The position numbers were made by a program, and so were the translations under genes. This document shows positions 45,335 through 53,851 of a stretch of 64,000 nt of DNA, piece by piece; position 1 is the first letter of the stretch, and every line of letters begins with the position of its first letter. This DNA comes from Armatimonadetes bacterium Uphvl-Ar1 (GTDB lineage Bacteria > Armatimonadota > Fimbriimonadia > Fimbriimonadales > Fimbriimonadaceae): positions 2,728,001-2,792,000 of the forward strand of contig CP021423.1 in the NCBI GenBank assembly GCA_002162075.1, read 5' to 3'. A model generated the notes under the pieces. That model searched no databases. It saw only the letters and a program-made list of their open reading frames with translations, and was not told where the DNA came from.

Positions 45335-47029
45335 TTAATCTTCGATGTTGCCGCGATAGAAATTCCAGGGTTCAAGCTCTTGGGAAATCTCCGATCCGCT
45401 GAGAAGCTTTCGGATAACGGCCCAGGGCATGTTGCCGAGCTGCATGATTTGATCATGAAATTCTTTCTCCGGGATTTTGCCAGTGAGAACGAGTTCGCGC
45501 CGAATTTCCCAAAGTTGGAGGGCGCCCAGCATGTATGCGGCTTGATAGAGTGGGGGGTAGGTGCCATTGAATGATCGGCGCACTTCCCCTTCGGCGGTGG
45601 ATTGTTCGTGCCCGACAACATCGGTCAGCATTTTGACGCACTCATCGGTTGTCATTTGACCGAGGTGATATTTGAGTGAGAAGATGATTCTTGCGCATCG
45701 GTGTTTGCGCCAGAAGAGAAATCCCACTCGCTCTTCCGGAGTGGCGGCGAATTTCCGTTGGTAGAGCAGAAACTCCCAGTAGAGGGCCCAGCCTTCAACC
45801 CAGAATGGCGTTCCGGTGACGCCGTTCCGGTGAGTGTTGTAGCGTGAGGTCATGTAGAACTGCATATGGTGACCGGGAATAAGTTCGTGATGGACGGTGG
45901 CTTTGGCGAAGTATCGGTTGTTTGACCGGAGGCTCATGAGCTTCTCTTCGTGGGTCATTTCATCGGTCGGGAATGAGATGATAATGGTTTCTCCGCCGAG
46001 GAAAAATGGGCTTACCTTTTGGCGTTCGGGGGACATCATGTCCATACGCCAGACTTCTTTGGCGAGGGGTGGGATGGTGAGGAGATCGTGTTTTTCTAGG
46101 TAGTCAATCGCTTTATCGGCGAGTTCTCGAATGAGTTTGGGTTGGTCGCCCGGTTTTTCGTGGAGGGTTTTGACATGTTCAAGTGCGGCTCTCCAGTTGT
46201 CTCCATAGCCAAGTTCTTGAGCCGCTTTGGCAAACTCCTTGTCGACCCACTTCATTTCATTTTCCGCAATGGCAATGAGTTCTTCGGGGGTGTAGTCGAT
46301 CATTTCCCGACGGAGGGCGCGAACTAATTCTTCCCGACCAACGGGGTCGCCCGTAATTTTGTCTTCGGCTGGCTTGATATAGATTTCATTGAGGACTGCC
46401 CGGTGTTTTTCAAGGGCGGCATCAACTTGCTGAACGGGCTTTTTGCACCACCATGTGAAAAGGGGGTCGTATCCTGCGAAGTGGTCGTACCAATTATCCA
46501 GTGCGCGTCGGGCTGAGTTGGTGGCTGCGACCGCTCGTTGTCCATGAAAATCTTGGAATTGAGGTCGTGTTTTCTCGTTGGAGATTGACTGAGTTGCTTG
46601 CGTGACGGCTTTTTCTAATCGAGCGAGCTCAGCGGCGAATTGCTCGGGCTGGGGGAGCGTGCGGGAGATGCGATGATCGTGGAATTTCGAGAGTTCTGCG
46701 AGAAACGGGATAAGAGGTTGAATTTCGGCGAGTCGGGTATGGCTGAGTTGAACTTCTTGGCGTTTTTCGTCGAGTTCAAGTTGCATGAGGAGCCAATCGG
46801 CTCGGTCGGCAGAGGAAAGTTGATTGAATGGGATTGCGGCGAGGTTTTTTTCTGCTTGTTTGAAGTAATCAAGGAGTACTGTGTGTCGGGTGGGAGATTC
46901 CGGAAAAGTATGAAGTCGATTGAGGGCTCCAAGGTCAGCAGAGTATTGGGTCATGAAGTTGGGCAGGGAGGATTTTTGGGGTGTCATGAGGGCAATGGCG
47001 GTGAGCCAGGCGGCGGCTATTTGGGCCAT
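45335..47029 (-). CDS. DUF885 family zinc-peptidase-like protein
   Basis: A 564-residue protein of the DUF885 family, related to M32/M3-type helical zinc peptidases. The zinc motif is VHHELIPGHHMQFYM and the second part is FWVEGWALYWEFLLYQRKF, with the Glu ligand in EGWALY. Other family segments are YTPEELIAIAENEMKWV and YPPLYQAAYMLGALQLWEIR. A short hydrophobic start (AAAWLTAIALM) could be a signal peptide. It is convergent with selD, ending 3 bases beyond it. Substrate unknown. Confidence 0.83.
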   Translation of the reverse strand: MAQIAAAWLTAIALMTPQKSSLPNFMTQYSADLGALNRLHTFPESPTRHTVLLDYFKQAEKNLAAIPFNQLSSADRADWLLMQLELDEKRQEVQLSHTRLAEIQPLIPFLAELSKFHDHRISRTLPQPEQFAAELARLEKAVTQATQSISNEKTRPQFQDFHGQRAVAATNSARRALDNWYDHFAGYDPLFTWWCKKPVQQVDAALEKHRAVLNEIYIKPAEDKITGDPVGREELVRALRREMIDYTPEELIAIAENEMKWVDKEFAKAAQELGYGDNWRAALEHVKTLHEKPGDQPKLIRELADKAIDYLEKHDLLTIPPLAKEVWRMDMMSPERQKVSPFFLGGETIIISFPTDEMTHEEKLMSLRSNNRYFAKATVHHELIPGHHMQFYMTSRYNTHRNGVTGTPFWVEGWALYWEFLLYQRKFAATPEERVGFLFWRKHRCARIIFSLKYHLGQMTTDECVKMLTDVVGHEQSTAEGEVRRSFNGTYPPLYQAAYMLGALQLWEIRRELVLTGKIPEKEFHDQIMQLGNMPWAVIRKLLSGSEISQELEPWNFYRGNIED

Positions 47030-47195
47030 GGTGGGCAGTATACGGTTTAATGTTCAAGAAATTCTAATTGTTTTGGGGTGCCAATGGACCCTTGGGTGTC
47101 CCATTGGTTCGTCTTGAGTTGGGTTCCGGGAGGTATATTCCGACGTTCAGAAACATCGCATTCTGTGCGAGTTGTCTTTTTGAAGGATCAGGTTT

Positions 47196-47330
47196 ATGAA
47201 GCGAACGTTCCAACCGAATAACCGGAAGCGGCACAAGAAGCATGGCTTTCGCGTCCGCATGCGCACGAACGATGGACAGAATGTCTTGAAGCGACGCCGA
47301 ACGAAGGGTCGACACCGATTAGGGGCATAA
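47196..47330 (+). CDS. rpmH: Ribosomal protein L34
   Basis: A 44-residue basic protein, [20 protein letters not shown] followed by [20 protein letters not shown] and RLGA, the standard L34 sequence. It is too short for most ORF lists. The ribosome site GAAGGATCAGG lies just upstream. It opens the conserved rpmH-rnpA-yidD-yidC-jag operon. An inverted repeat CCAATGG/CCATTGG (47081-47087, 47101-47107) in the 166-base upstream gap may be part of its control region. Confidence 0.97.
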   Translation: MKRTFQPNNRKRHKKHGFRVRMRTNDGQNVLKRRRTKGRHRLGA

Positions 47331-47659
47331 AGGGCCCCTCTGCCGGGCGCTTTCAAGAGATTATTTCTGGGGGGCTTCGGGCAACGACCGATCACGTCAC
47401 CTTATATATGCTGCCTGGAACTGGACATGTGGGAGTCACGACTAGCAAGTCGATTGGAAGCCGTGCGCGGCGGAATCGGACGAAGCGTCGGATTCGGGAA
47501 GCGGCTCGCATCCATGGGGATCGTTTGGCGACGAAAGATTCGATCGTTTTGGGCCGTAACTCTGCGGAAAAAGCACCTTTTGAAGATGTTGCCCGCAACC
47601 TTGGGGAGTTAATTGACGAATTGGAACGACGATGGGAAAAGCAGTTGGAGTCTTCTTGA
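47318..47659 (+). CDS. rnpA: Ribonuclease P protein component
   Basis: RnpA binds RNase P RNA and helps it take up precursor tRNA. The motif [17 protein letters not shown] is the RNR signature. The ATG at 47408 would leave out the first helix and strand, but the open frame extends upstream through [20 protein letters not shown], which is clearly RnpA-like. That extension has no ATG, GTG or TTG. The best initiator is ATT at 47318 ([15 protein letters not shown]), 9 bases after GAAGGG (47303-47308) and overlapping the rpmH end by 13 bases. The frame is open back only to 47222. The length would be 113 residues, normal for the family. The start is inference. Confidence 0.82.
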   Translation: MRGIKGPSAGRFQEIISGGLRATTDHVTLYMLPGTGHVGVTTSKSIGSRARRNRTKRRIREAARIHGDRLATKDSIVLGRNSAEKAPFEDVARNLGELIDELERRWEKQLESS

Positions 47660-47841
47660 TCCGTGTTTACCAACGCTCTACCCGCTGGGTTCCGCCCACT
47701 TGCCGCTACACGCCTTCTTGCTCCCAGTACACTTTGGAAGCCGTTGAGAAATACGGACTGCTCAAGGGTAGTTGGCTGGGTCTCAAGCGGATTTGGCGTT
47801 GCAATCCATTTCACCCCGGGGGTCACGACCCCGTTCCTTAG
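47632..47841 (+). CDS. yidD: Membrane protein insertion efficiency factor YidD
   Basis: A 69-residue protein with the invariant core [20 protein letters not shown], then [20 protein letters not shown], and a hydrophobic N-terminal helix ([12 protein letters not shown]). YidD is thought to assist YidC in inserting membrane proteins. It overlaps the end of rnpA by 28 bases and is 7 bases from yidC. Confidence 0.95.
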   Translation: MGKAVGVFLIRVYQRSTRWVPPTCRYTPSCSQYTLEAVEKYGLLKGSWLGLKRIWRCNPFHPGGHDPVP

Positions 47842-47848
47842 AGACTAG

Positions 47849-49252
47849 ATGAGTACCCCCGCCCCTCCTCGCAATAACTTCATGACTGTCCTCTTGATGG
47901 GGATGATGATCTTTTTGGGGATTCAGCTCATCATGGCTCCGCAGCAGGGGAATCGAGATTCGCGGTCGGCGGACGAGATTTGGGCGAAGATGCAAACGCT
48001 GAACCGGGAATTGAAAGACGTTTCGATTCAGCAGGAGCTTCGGATTTATGAAAGCAAGCTGAACGATGAGGCAGGGAAAAAGGGGATGTCCAAGGAAGAA
48101 TTGGACAAGCAGATTTTGCGCGCCCATTTACTTGTCGCGGATACGATGTACAAAAGTGGTCTTTACCGGGGCCAGTTGTTTAAAAGTGGCGGTGTTGGTG
48201 AAGACTGGGCTTATCGCAAACTCGATAAGGCATACACATTTATTAAGCCTAAATACGAAGCTTTCTATCGAACTCCGATTTGGGGTGCTACTTCGGTAGC
48301 GGTGAATCCGACAGCGAAGACGCCGGCGACGGAGCGCACGGCGAATGAGATTTATGATCAACTCGTTATGGATTTGAGTCCGCTGGCGAAGGCGGAGCCA
48401 GTTTTTGGTTTTATTCCTGGCTATCAGCTTATTGATGCATTGGTTCAGCCGACGGGAGCGAATCCTGGTTTTAGTTATTGGTTTGCGGCCTTTTTGCTCG
48501 CCTTGGTTGTCCGGGCGATCATTTGGCCCTTAGCTCAGAAGCAGATCATGCATGGTCGGCAGATGATGAAGCTTCAGCCTCGGATCAAGGAGATTCAGGA
48601 GAAGTACAAAGACAAGAAATCGGGCCAGATTAAGGATCCTCAGGCAATGCAGATGGAGACCATGGCCATCTACAAGGAATACGGCTTGAACCCGTTTGCG
48701 GGATGTGGACCGGCTTTGGTGCAGATGCCGTTGTTCTTGGCGGTGTATCAGTCCATGCACCACTATAAGTTTGAGTTTACGAAGGGGACTTTCCTTTGGA
48801 TTAACGAATCAAGTTATCGGTTTGCGGGGATTCCTTTGGCTCCGAATCTGGGTGAGCGGGATTACATTTTGGTGTTTTTCTATATGATTTCTATGATTGC
48901 CACGACGCTTTTGATGCCGGTGACCGACCCGAGCAATGTTCGTCAACAGCGGTTGATGGGGATTGGGATCGCGGTTGTGTTCTCGGTGATGATGTTCTTT
49001 TACACTCTGCCATCGGCGTTTATTTTGTATTGGATTTTCACGAACGTATTATCGACGGCTCAATCGCTGCTGAGCTATCGATTACCGGTGCCTGAGCTTG
49101 TGAAAGTTCAGACGGTCGCCGGGGGCAAGGTGATTGACACTGATGCCAGCAAGAATGGTCGCAACGGCTCTGTTAATGGAGCCATTTCCCCCGACTTTTT
49201 TGGCAAGAAGGGCACACCGAAAGCAAATAAGCAGCGCAAGCGGAAGAGATGA
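47849..49252 (+). CDS. yidC: Membrane protein insertase YidC
   Basis: A 467-residue YidC/Oxa1 insertase, which inserts and folds membrane proteins alone or with SecYEG. Residues 10-30 are the first membrane helix and are followed by a mostly helical periplasmic segment shorter than the E. coli P1 domain (no clear beta-sandwich). The conserved core begins at FSYWFAAFLLALVVRAIIWP with its hydrophilic-groove Arg, then QKQIMHGRQMMKLQPRIKEI and YGLNPFAGCGPALVQMPLFL. The C-terminal tail GTPKANKQRKRKR is basic and may touch ribosomes. Between yidD and jag in the classic order. Confidence 0.95.
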   Translation: MSTPAPPRNNFMTVLLMGMMIFLGIQLIMAPQQGNRDSRSADEIWAKMQTLNRELKDVSIQQELRIYESKLNDEAGKKGMSKEELDKQILRAHLLVADTMYKSGLYRGQLFKSGGVGEDWAYRKLDKAYTFIKPKYEAFYRTPIWGATSVAVNPTAKTPATERTANEIYDQLVMDLSPLAKAEPVFGFIPGYQLIDALVQPTGANPGFSYWFAAFLLALVVRAIIWPLAQKQIMHGRQMMKLQPRIKEIQEKYKDKKSGQIKDPQAMQMETMAIYKEYGLNPFAGCGPALVQMPLFLAVYQSMHHYKFEFTKGTFLWINESSYRFAGIPLAPNLGERDYILVFFYMISMIATTLLMPVTDPSNVRQQRLMGIGIAVVFSVMMFFYTLPSAFILYWIFTNVLSTAQSLLSYRLPVPELVKVQTVAGGKVIDTDASKNGRNGSVNGAISPDFFGKKGTPKANKQRKRKR

Positions 49253-49279
49253 CCGCTGATCCACAGTTGAGCAAGTACC

Positions 49280-50107
49280 ATGGAAACGATTGAAGTTGTA
49301 GCAAGTAGCGTTGAAGAGGCGATTGAGCGGGCGGCAGTCCAGCTTGGCGTTGAAGCAAGCGCAGTGAAGTCAGAAGTGATTGACCAGACCAAAGGACTCT
49401 TTGGCAAGCCGGGCAAGGTGACGGTCAAGGCATGGGCGGAGAAGGTTGAAGCACCGAAGCCCAAGGCTCCACCGAAGGTGGTTGAAACGGCTCCGGTTGA
49501 AGAAGCAGTTGTAGCGGAAGAAGTTGCAGAAGAGAAGCCGAAGCGACGGACACGGGTCAAGAAGGAAGAGGCTGAAGAAGCTCCGAAGGCAGAAGTTGAG
49601 GCTTCGGGCGATGCTCCGGAAGAGAAGGGTGAGCAAGCCGACGTTGTCGCATCTGATGAAGATGCCGAGAAGTTGCTGGGCGTTTTGAGGTCGTTGCTCG
49701 CTGCTGGTGACATGTCGGCTGAGGCGACGATTTCTCGACTGAACGGTCGGTATGTTCACATTGATATTGATGGAAAAGATGTTGGGTTCCTGATTGGTCG
49801 CCGAGGCGAAGTTTTGAACTCAATTCAATACTTGATGAACGTGATTTCTGCTCGCCACTTGAACAATGGAGTGCGAGTTGTGGTGGAAGGCGATAACTAT
49901 CGTGAGCGCCGAGCCGAAGCATTGAGCGAAATGGCTCAGCGAATCGCGGCTCAGGTTGTGGAGCGCGGCGAAGAAGCGGTTTTGGATGCATTGCCCGCAT
50001 TTGAGCGACGGGTGATTCACCAAGCTTTGGTGGACTTTGAGGGCATCAGTACTTACAGTGAAGGCGAAGAGCCAGATCGCTGTGTTGTCATTGCGCCGGC
50101 AGGCTAA
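49280..50107 (+). CDS. jag: Jag/KhpB RNA-binding protein
   Basis: A 275-residue protein with the three parts of Jag/KhpB. Residues 1-52 are the Jag-N domain (ASSVEEAIERAAVQLGV; KGLFGKPGKVTVKAW). Residues 53-125 are an acidic/basic low-complexity linker (Ala, Glu, Lys). About 145-215 is a KH domain (DGKDVGFLIGRRGEVLNSIQ), and 216-275 an R3H domain (RERRAEALSEMAQRIA; FERRVIHQAL). It binds RNA and in Firmicutes affects cell elongation and division. Last gene of the rpmH operon, followed by a hairpin. Confidence 0.93.
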   Translation: METIEVVASSVEEAIERAAVQLGVEASAVKSEVIDQTKGLFGKPGKVTVKAWAEKVEAPKPKAPPKVVETAPVEEAVVAEEVAEEKPKRRTRVKKEEAEEAPKAEVEASGDAPEEKGEQADVVASDEDAEKLLGVLRSLLAAGDMSAEATISRLNGRYVHIDIDGKDVGFLIGRRGEVLNSIQYLMNVISARHLNNGVRVVVEGDNYRERRAEALSEMAQRIAAQVVERGEEAVLDALPAFERRVIHQALVDFEGISTYSEGEEPDRCVVIAPAG

Positions 50108-50120
50108 TTTTGGCGTGAAG

Positions 50121-50156
50121 AATGTGCCCCTTGGCCTTGCGGTCAGGGGGCATTTT
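50121..50156 (+). terminator. Terminator after jag
   Basis: AATGTGCCCCTTGGCC (50121-50136) and GGTCAGGGGGCATT (50141-50154) form an imperfect stem with a 4-base loop, followed by TTTT. It closes the rpmH-jag operon. Confidence 0.7.
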
Positions 50157-50180
50157 CTGTTTGGGTATGGTCATGGAGTG

Positions 50181-51098
50181 ATGACGAAACCGCGTGCGTT
50201 GAAGCCTGGCTCCCAAGTTCGAATTGTGAGTCCGGCGAGTGCTTTGACGATGGAGCAGATTGAGGATGGGATCAAGTTTTTGGAGGGCGAAGGGTACCGG
50301 GTGAGCTTGGGGGATCATGTTTTTGATCGGCACTTTTATTTGGCGGGTGGCGACGAGACACGGGCTAGAGATTTTATGGATGCGGTCAATGATGACGACG
50401 TGGATTGTGTGATGTGTTCTCGTGGAGGCTATGGGTGTGCGCGATTGATTCCTTTGTTGGATCTCGATGCCATTGTGAATGCGGGGAAACAAATTTGTGG
50501 ATTTAGTGATGTGACGACGCTTCATTTGGCATTGAATCGGCGGGGATTGGTGACACTGCACACGCCGATGATGATTACGCTGAGTGTGGAGCGAGTGGAC
50601 TGGGTTTATGAATCGTTTCGTCAGATTTTGCGGGGAGGCGATCCTTTTCCGGCAGAAGCGAAGCGGGCGGAGACACTTGTTCCGGGCGCTGCGGAAGGGG
50701 TGATTACGGGTGGTTGTTTGTGTTTGATGACGGATAGTTTCGGGACGGGATACGACTTGGATTGTGCAGGGAAGATTGTGGTGATTGAGGACGTGGATGA
50801 GGATCCACACCGGGTGGATGCGATGCTGACGAATTTGGTCAACAATGGTCAGTTGGCGAGTGCGGCGGGGATTGTGGTTGGGGAGATGACGGGCACGGAT
50901 GAGCGGGCGGACGAGAAGATTGGAAGGTGGCCTTGGCGAGAAATCGTGGCTGACCGGATTGTTCCGCTGGGGGTTCCGGCGGTGGTGAACTTCCCGTTTG
51001 GGCATATGAAGACGATGTTGAGTTTGCCGATGGGGGTGGGGGCGCGGTTGGATGCGGACGCAGGGACGTTGCGGTTACTGGAGAGTTATACGTCGTAG
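50181..51098 (+). CDS. LD-carboxypeptidase (S66 family)
   Basis: A 305-residue S66 peptidase; characterised members remove the last D-alanine from murein tetrapeptides in wall recycling. The ATG at 50181 (MTKPRALKPGSQVRIVSPAS) fits the family start; a longer frame reaching into jag does not. The nucleophile Ser lies in MCSRGGYGCARLI, the Glu near VIEDVDEDPHRVDAML and the histidine in NFPFGHMKTMLSLPMG, completing the Ser-Glu-His triad. No signal peptide, so it is cytoplasmic. Confidence 0.9.
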   Translation: MTKPRALKPGSQVRIVSPASALTMEQIEDGIKFLEGEGYRVSLGDHVFDRHFYLAGGDETRARDFMDAVNDDDVDCVMCSRGGYGCARLIPLLDLDAIVNAGKQICGFSDVTTLHLALNRRGLVTLHTPMMITLSVERVDWVYESFRQILRGGDPFPAEAKRAETLVPGAAEGVITGGCLCLMTDSFGTGYDLDCAGKIVVIEDVDEDPHRVDAMLTNLVNNGQLASAAGIVVGEMTGTDERADEKIGRWPWREIVADRIVPLGVPAVVNFPFGHMKTMLSLPMGVGARLDADAGTLRLLESYTS

Positions 51099-51114
51099 CG
51101 GTATGATTTGGAGT

Positions 51115-51430
<316 letters not shown>

Positions 51431-51432
<2 letters not shown>

Positions 51433-53407
51433 AGTACTTTATGGTGAAGGGGACAACGGCTTTGAAGACCAGTCGGTCTGTGAATTGATCGGCACGGGGG
51501 TCGCCGATGAGAATGAAGTACTCAGCTCCTTTCTTTCCGCTCAGGCGATAGGAGAGGAACCAGTTGGACTTTCCGTTGAATGAGACGAGTCGTCCGCCGA
51601 TTGATTCAAACTTTCCGATATCGTAGTTGAAGCTCAAGATGTGTTGAGTATCTGTTTCCGTTGTTTCGACGATTTCGGTTGATCCGTTGAATTGAAGTCG
51701 GTTGAGAGGGCGATATCGCCAATTCAATTCGTATTGCTCGAATTGCTCACCTCGGAAGGTTCCGGTGTCGTAATTGAGTCCAACTTGGTTGTATGGGTTG
51801 TTGGTTGGGTAGGCCGCACCGATGCCAAGACCCCGGTCAAAGACTCCTTCAAATTGAGTTTGATTAATTCCTATTCCGACAGAGAGTCCGCTTCTCAGAT
51901 TGACTCCGCCGTTGAGATTGATTTCGTTTCGATAGAAGTCACCACTGAATCGGTCGAAAGTGCTGAGGTTTGCGCTCATGTCGTAGCTATTAATTGATCC
52001 GCTTTTGGGTGTGACCTGATATGAACCGTACGCCGAATAGCCTTTAAGGTCGCGTTCCCGACTAAATCCAATTCGAGGGAGGAACTCGGGCGAAATTGAG
52101 ACATATTCGGTTCCAGCATTTAGGTTTTTGTCTTCATATCTCAAGCCGATGTTGTTTCTCCATCCATTACCATCGATTTGATCGGCGGTGTATTGATTTA
52201 TGGTGTAGTACTCGATGGAACCAGATCGGCCGAAGTAGTTCAAGAGGCCTGCAACGTTGTTTCGACCGGGTTGGGCGTTGTTGACCAGGCCAAAATCGAG
52301 CGATTCATTGTCATTCAATTGGTGTGAGAGCTTGAGGGCAGATGCTTGGCGATTGCCAAAATCTATGGTGGTCAGGGCACCGATGTTAGTCTTGTCATCG
52401 AGTTCTCCATAGATATTGAGGCCAGTATCGAATGTAGGGATACGTTGGGGGGCGAAGAGTCGAGAATCAAAACCAAATCTGAGATATTCGGAGCCTTCTT
52501 GGAAGAACGGCCGATTTTCGTTAGCTAGTCGCTCAAAGAACGAGAAATCGAGCGAGAGGATAGAGTTTTCGACGTTACGAAAATCGGGGTTGACGGTTCC
52601 GACAAATTGGAGGGTTTCAGATAGATTGGTTTTGAAATCAAGTCCGGCGTTGGCGATTGGTCCAGATCCCTTTTCGACACCAAGGAAGGTGTAGGGAAGA
52701 AGGCTGATGGATCGGTCTCTGGGGATTGCTGGAATACTGACTTGTGACCAAACAGGGATGAGCGATGAATCGTTGTTAATAAATCGGAAAGTGTAGGAAT
52801 TTTGCTTGTTTGATCGGAACCAGCGCACATTGAATCGGAGGTCTCGAGTTCCTGCTGAGGGCAGATTCATGATGCTCCAGGGAATTCTCATTTCGGTTTC
52901 CCATCCGGAATCGGTCAATCTGCCGTTGGCTTCTATTTCTCCCAGCCATTCGGTTTTAGCGGCCCTTCCTCCAGAGAGGTTGATTGAGGTTGCTCCGTTT
53001 GAATTGGTGGAGAATGAATTGAAATTGTTGTTTGCTCCAAATGGGTCGAGCAGGAGGGTGAAGTTGTCATTTCCTCTAATATTTGAATTAGGGCGATATT
53101 CTTGGCGGACGACGCGGCGGGGATCCGTTTTGACTCGTCCGGCGAAGTAGATAAATTTTTCATCGTATGTCAGCCAGAATTCGGCGTATTCATCTGATGT
53201 GAGGTTGGTGTCGGCATCAGAAAATCCTTCTCGGCGACTGGCTTCGGGATATTCGCCAACATTAATGGTTCCGTCGGCTTGTGGGGGAGTAGTTGCCGTA
53301 ATTCCGGGAATGTCGAAAGTCTGAGATTGGGGAACGTGGGGGCTTGCTTGAGCGTTACTGCAAAGGAGAATTGCAGTCCAGGCAAGCGCTAGGGAGAAGA
53401 CTTTCAC
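51431..53407 (-). CDS. DUF5916-like outer-membrane protein with CBM9-type domain
   Basis: A 658-residue exported protein; the signal is MKVFSLALAWTAILLCSNAQ. Residues 40-205 are a carbohydrate-binding family 9-like domain (NVGEYPEASRREGFSD; EYAEFWLTYDEKFIYFAGRV; GWETEMRIPWSIMNLP). The rest is a long series of amphipathic strands with Asn and aromatic residues, ending VFKAVVPFTIKY with a terminal aromatic, as in outer-membrane barrels. RPFFQEGSEYLRFGFDSRLF matches the DUF5916 junction motif. Its job is unknown; binding or uptake of a polymer is inference. The stop overlaps rnpB by two bases. Confidence 0.8.
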
Positions 53408-53493
53408 CCAATACGGAACGAAAAGCGCGCCTGAAATGTCACCGACCTACGATTGGTATAGGTCGGAAGACTATACTTGCAGTTCTGACATCC

Positions 53494-53803
53494 ATGCCGA
53501 ATTGGATTCCTATATTAATCGTTTTGCTGACCCAGAGTAGCGGAACGATGGCGACGGTTCACCCGCACGATATGGTGCGGATGTTGAAGTATGCCGCTCA
53601 GCTTGAGATTGCGGTGAGTGAATCGCAGGCGACAGATGAGTCACTCTCAACTTCCCCGAGTAGGAAATCGCTTCTCCGATCTGATTCACAAAGTGGGACT
53701 GAGTCGATCGGTTTTGGTTCAACGAATGTTTGGCCTTATTCGGATCTTGCGCGCGATGGCCCTTTGGCTTAGATTTTTGACTTGTCTCGATTGTTTCTTT
53801 TGA
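53494..53803 (+). CDS. Small exported protein, possibly frameshifted
   Basis: From the ATG at 53494 (MPNWIPILIVLLTQSSGTMA) the frame runs 92 codons to 53772. The N-terminus looks like a signal peptide. The second half in this frame is Ser-rich and unconvincing. The next frame reads RVGNRFSDLIHKVGLSRSVL and on through LIRILRAMALWLRFL to a stop at 53803, more protein-like. One C added at 53654-53657 would join them into about 103 residues. I do not recognise the protein, and it could be spurious. It precedes secA. Confidence 0.35.
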
Positions 53804-53851
53804 GGTGCTTGCCACCTCCCTTACCGTTCGGAATTTACACAACACACAACA

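Noticed and set aside
47408-47659. ATG-started rnpA of 83 residues
   Set aside because: It would lose RnpA-like sequence ([11 protein letters not shown]) that is clearly coding upstream in the same frame.
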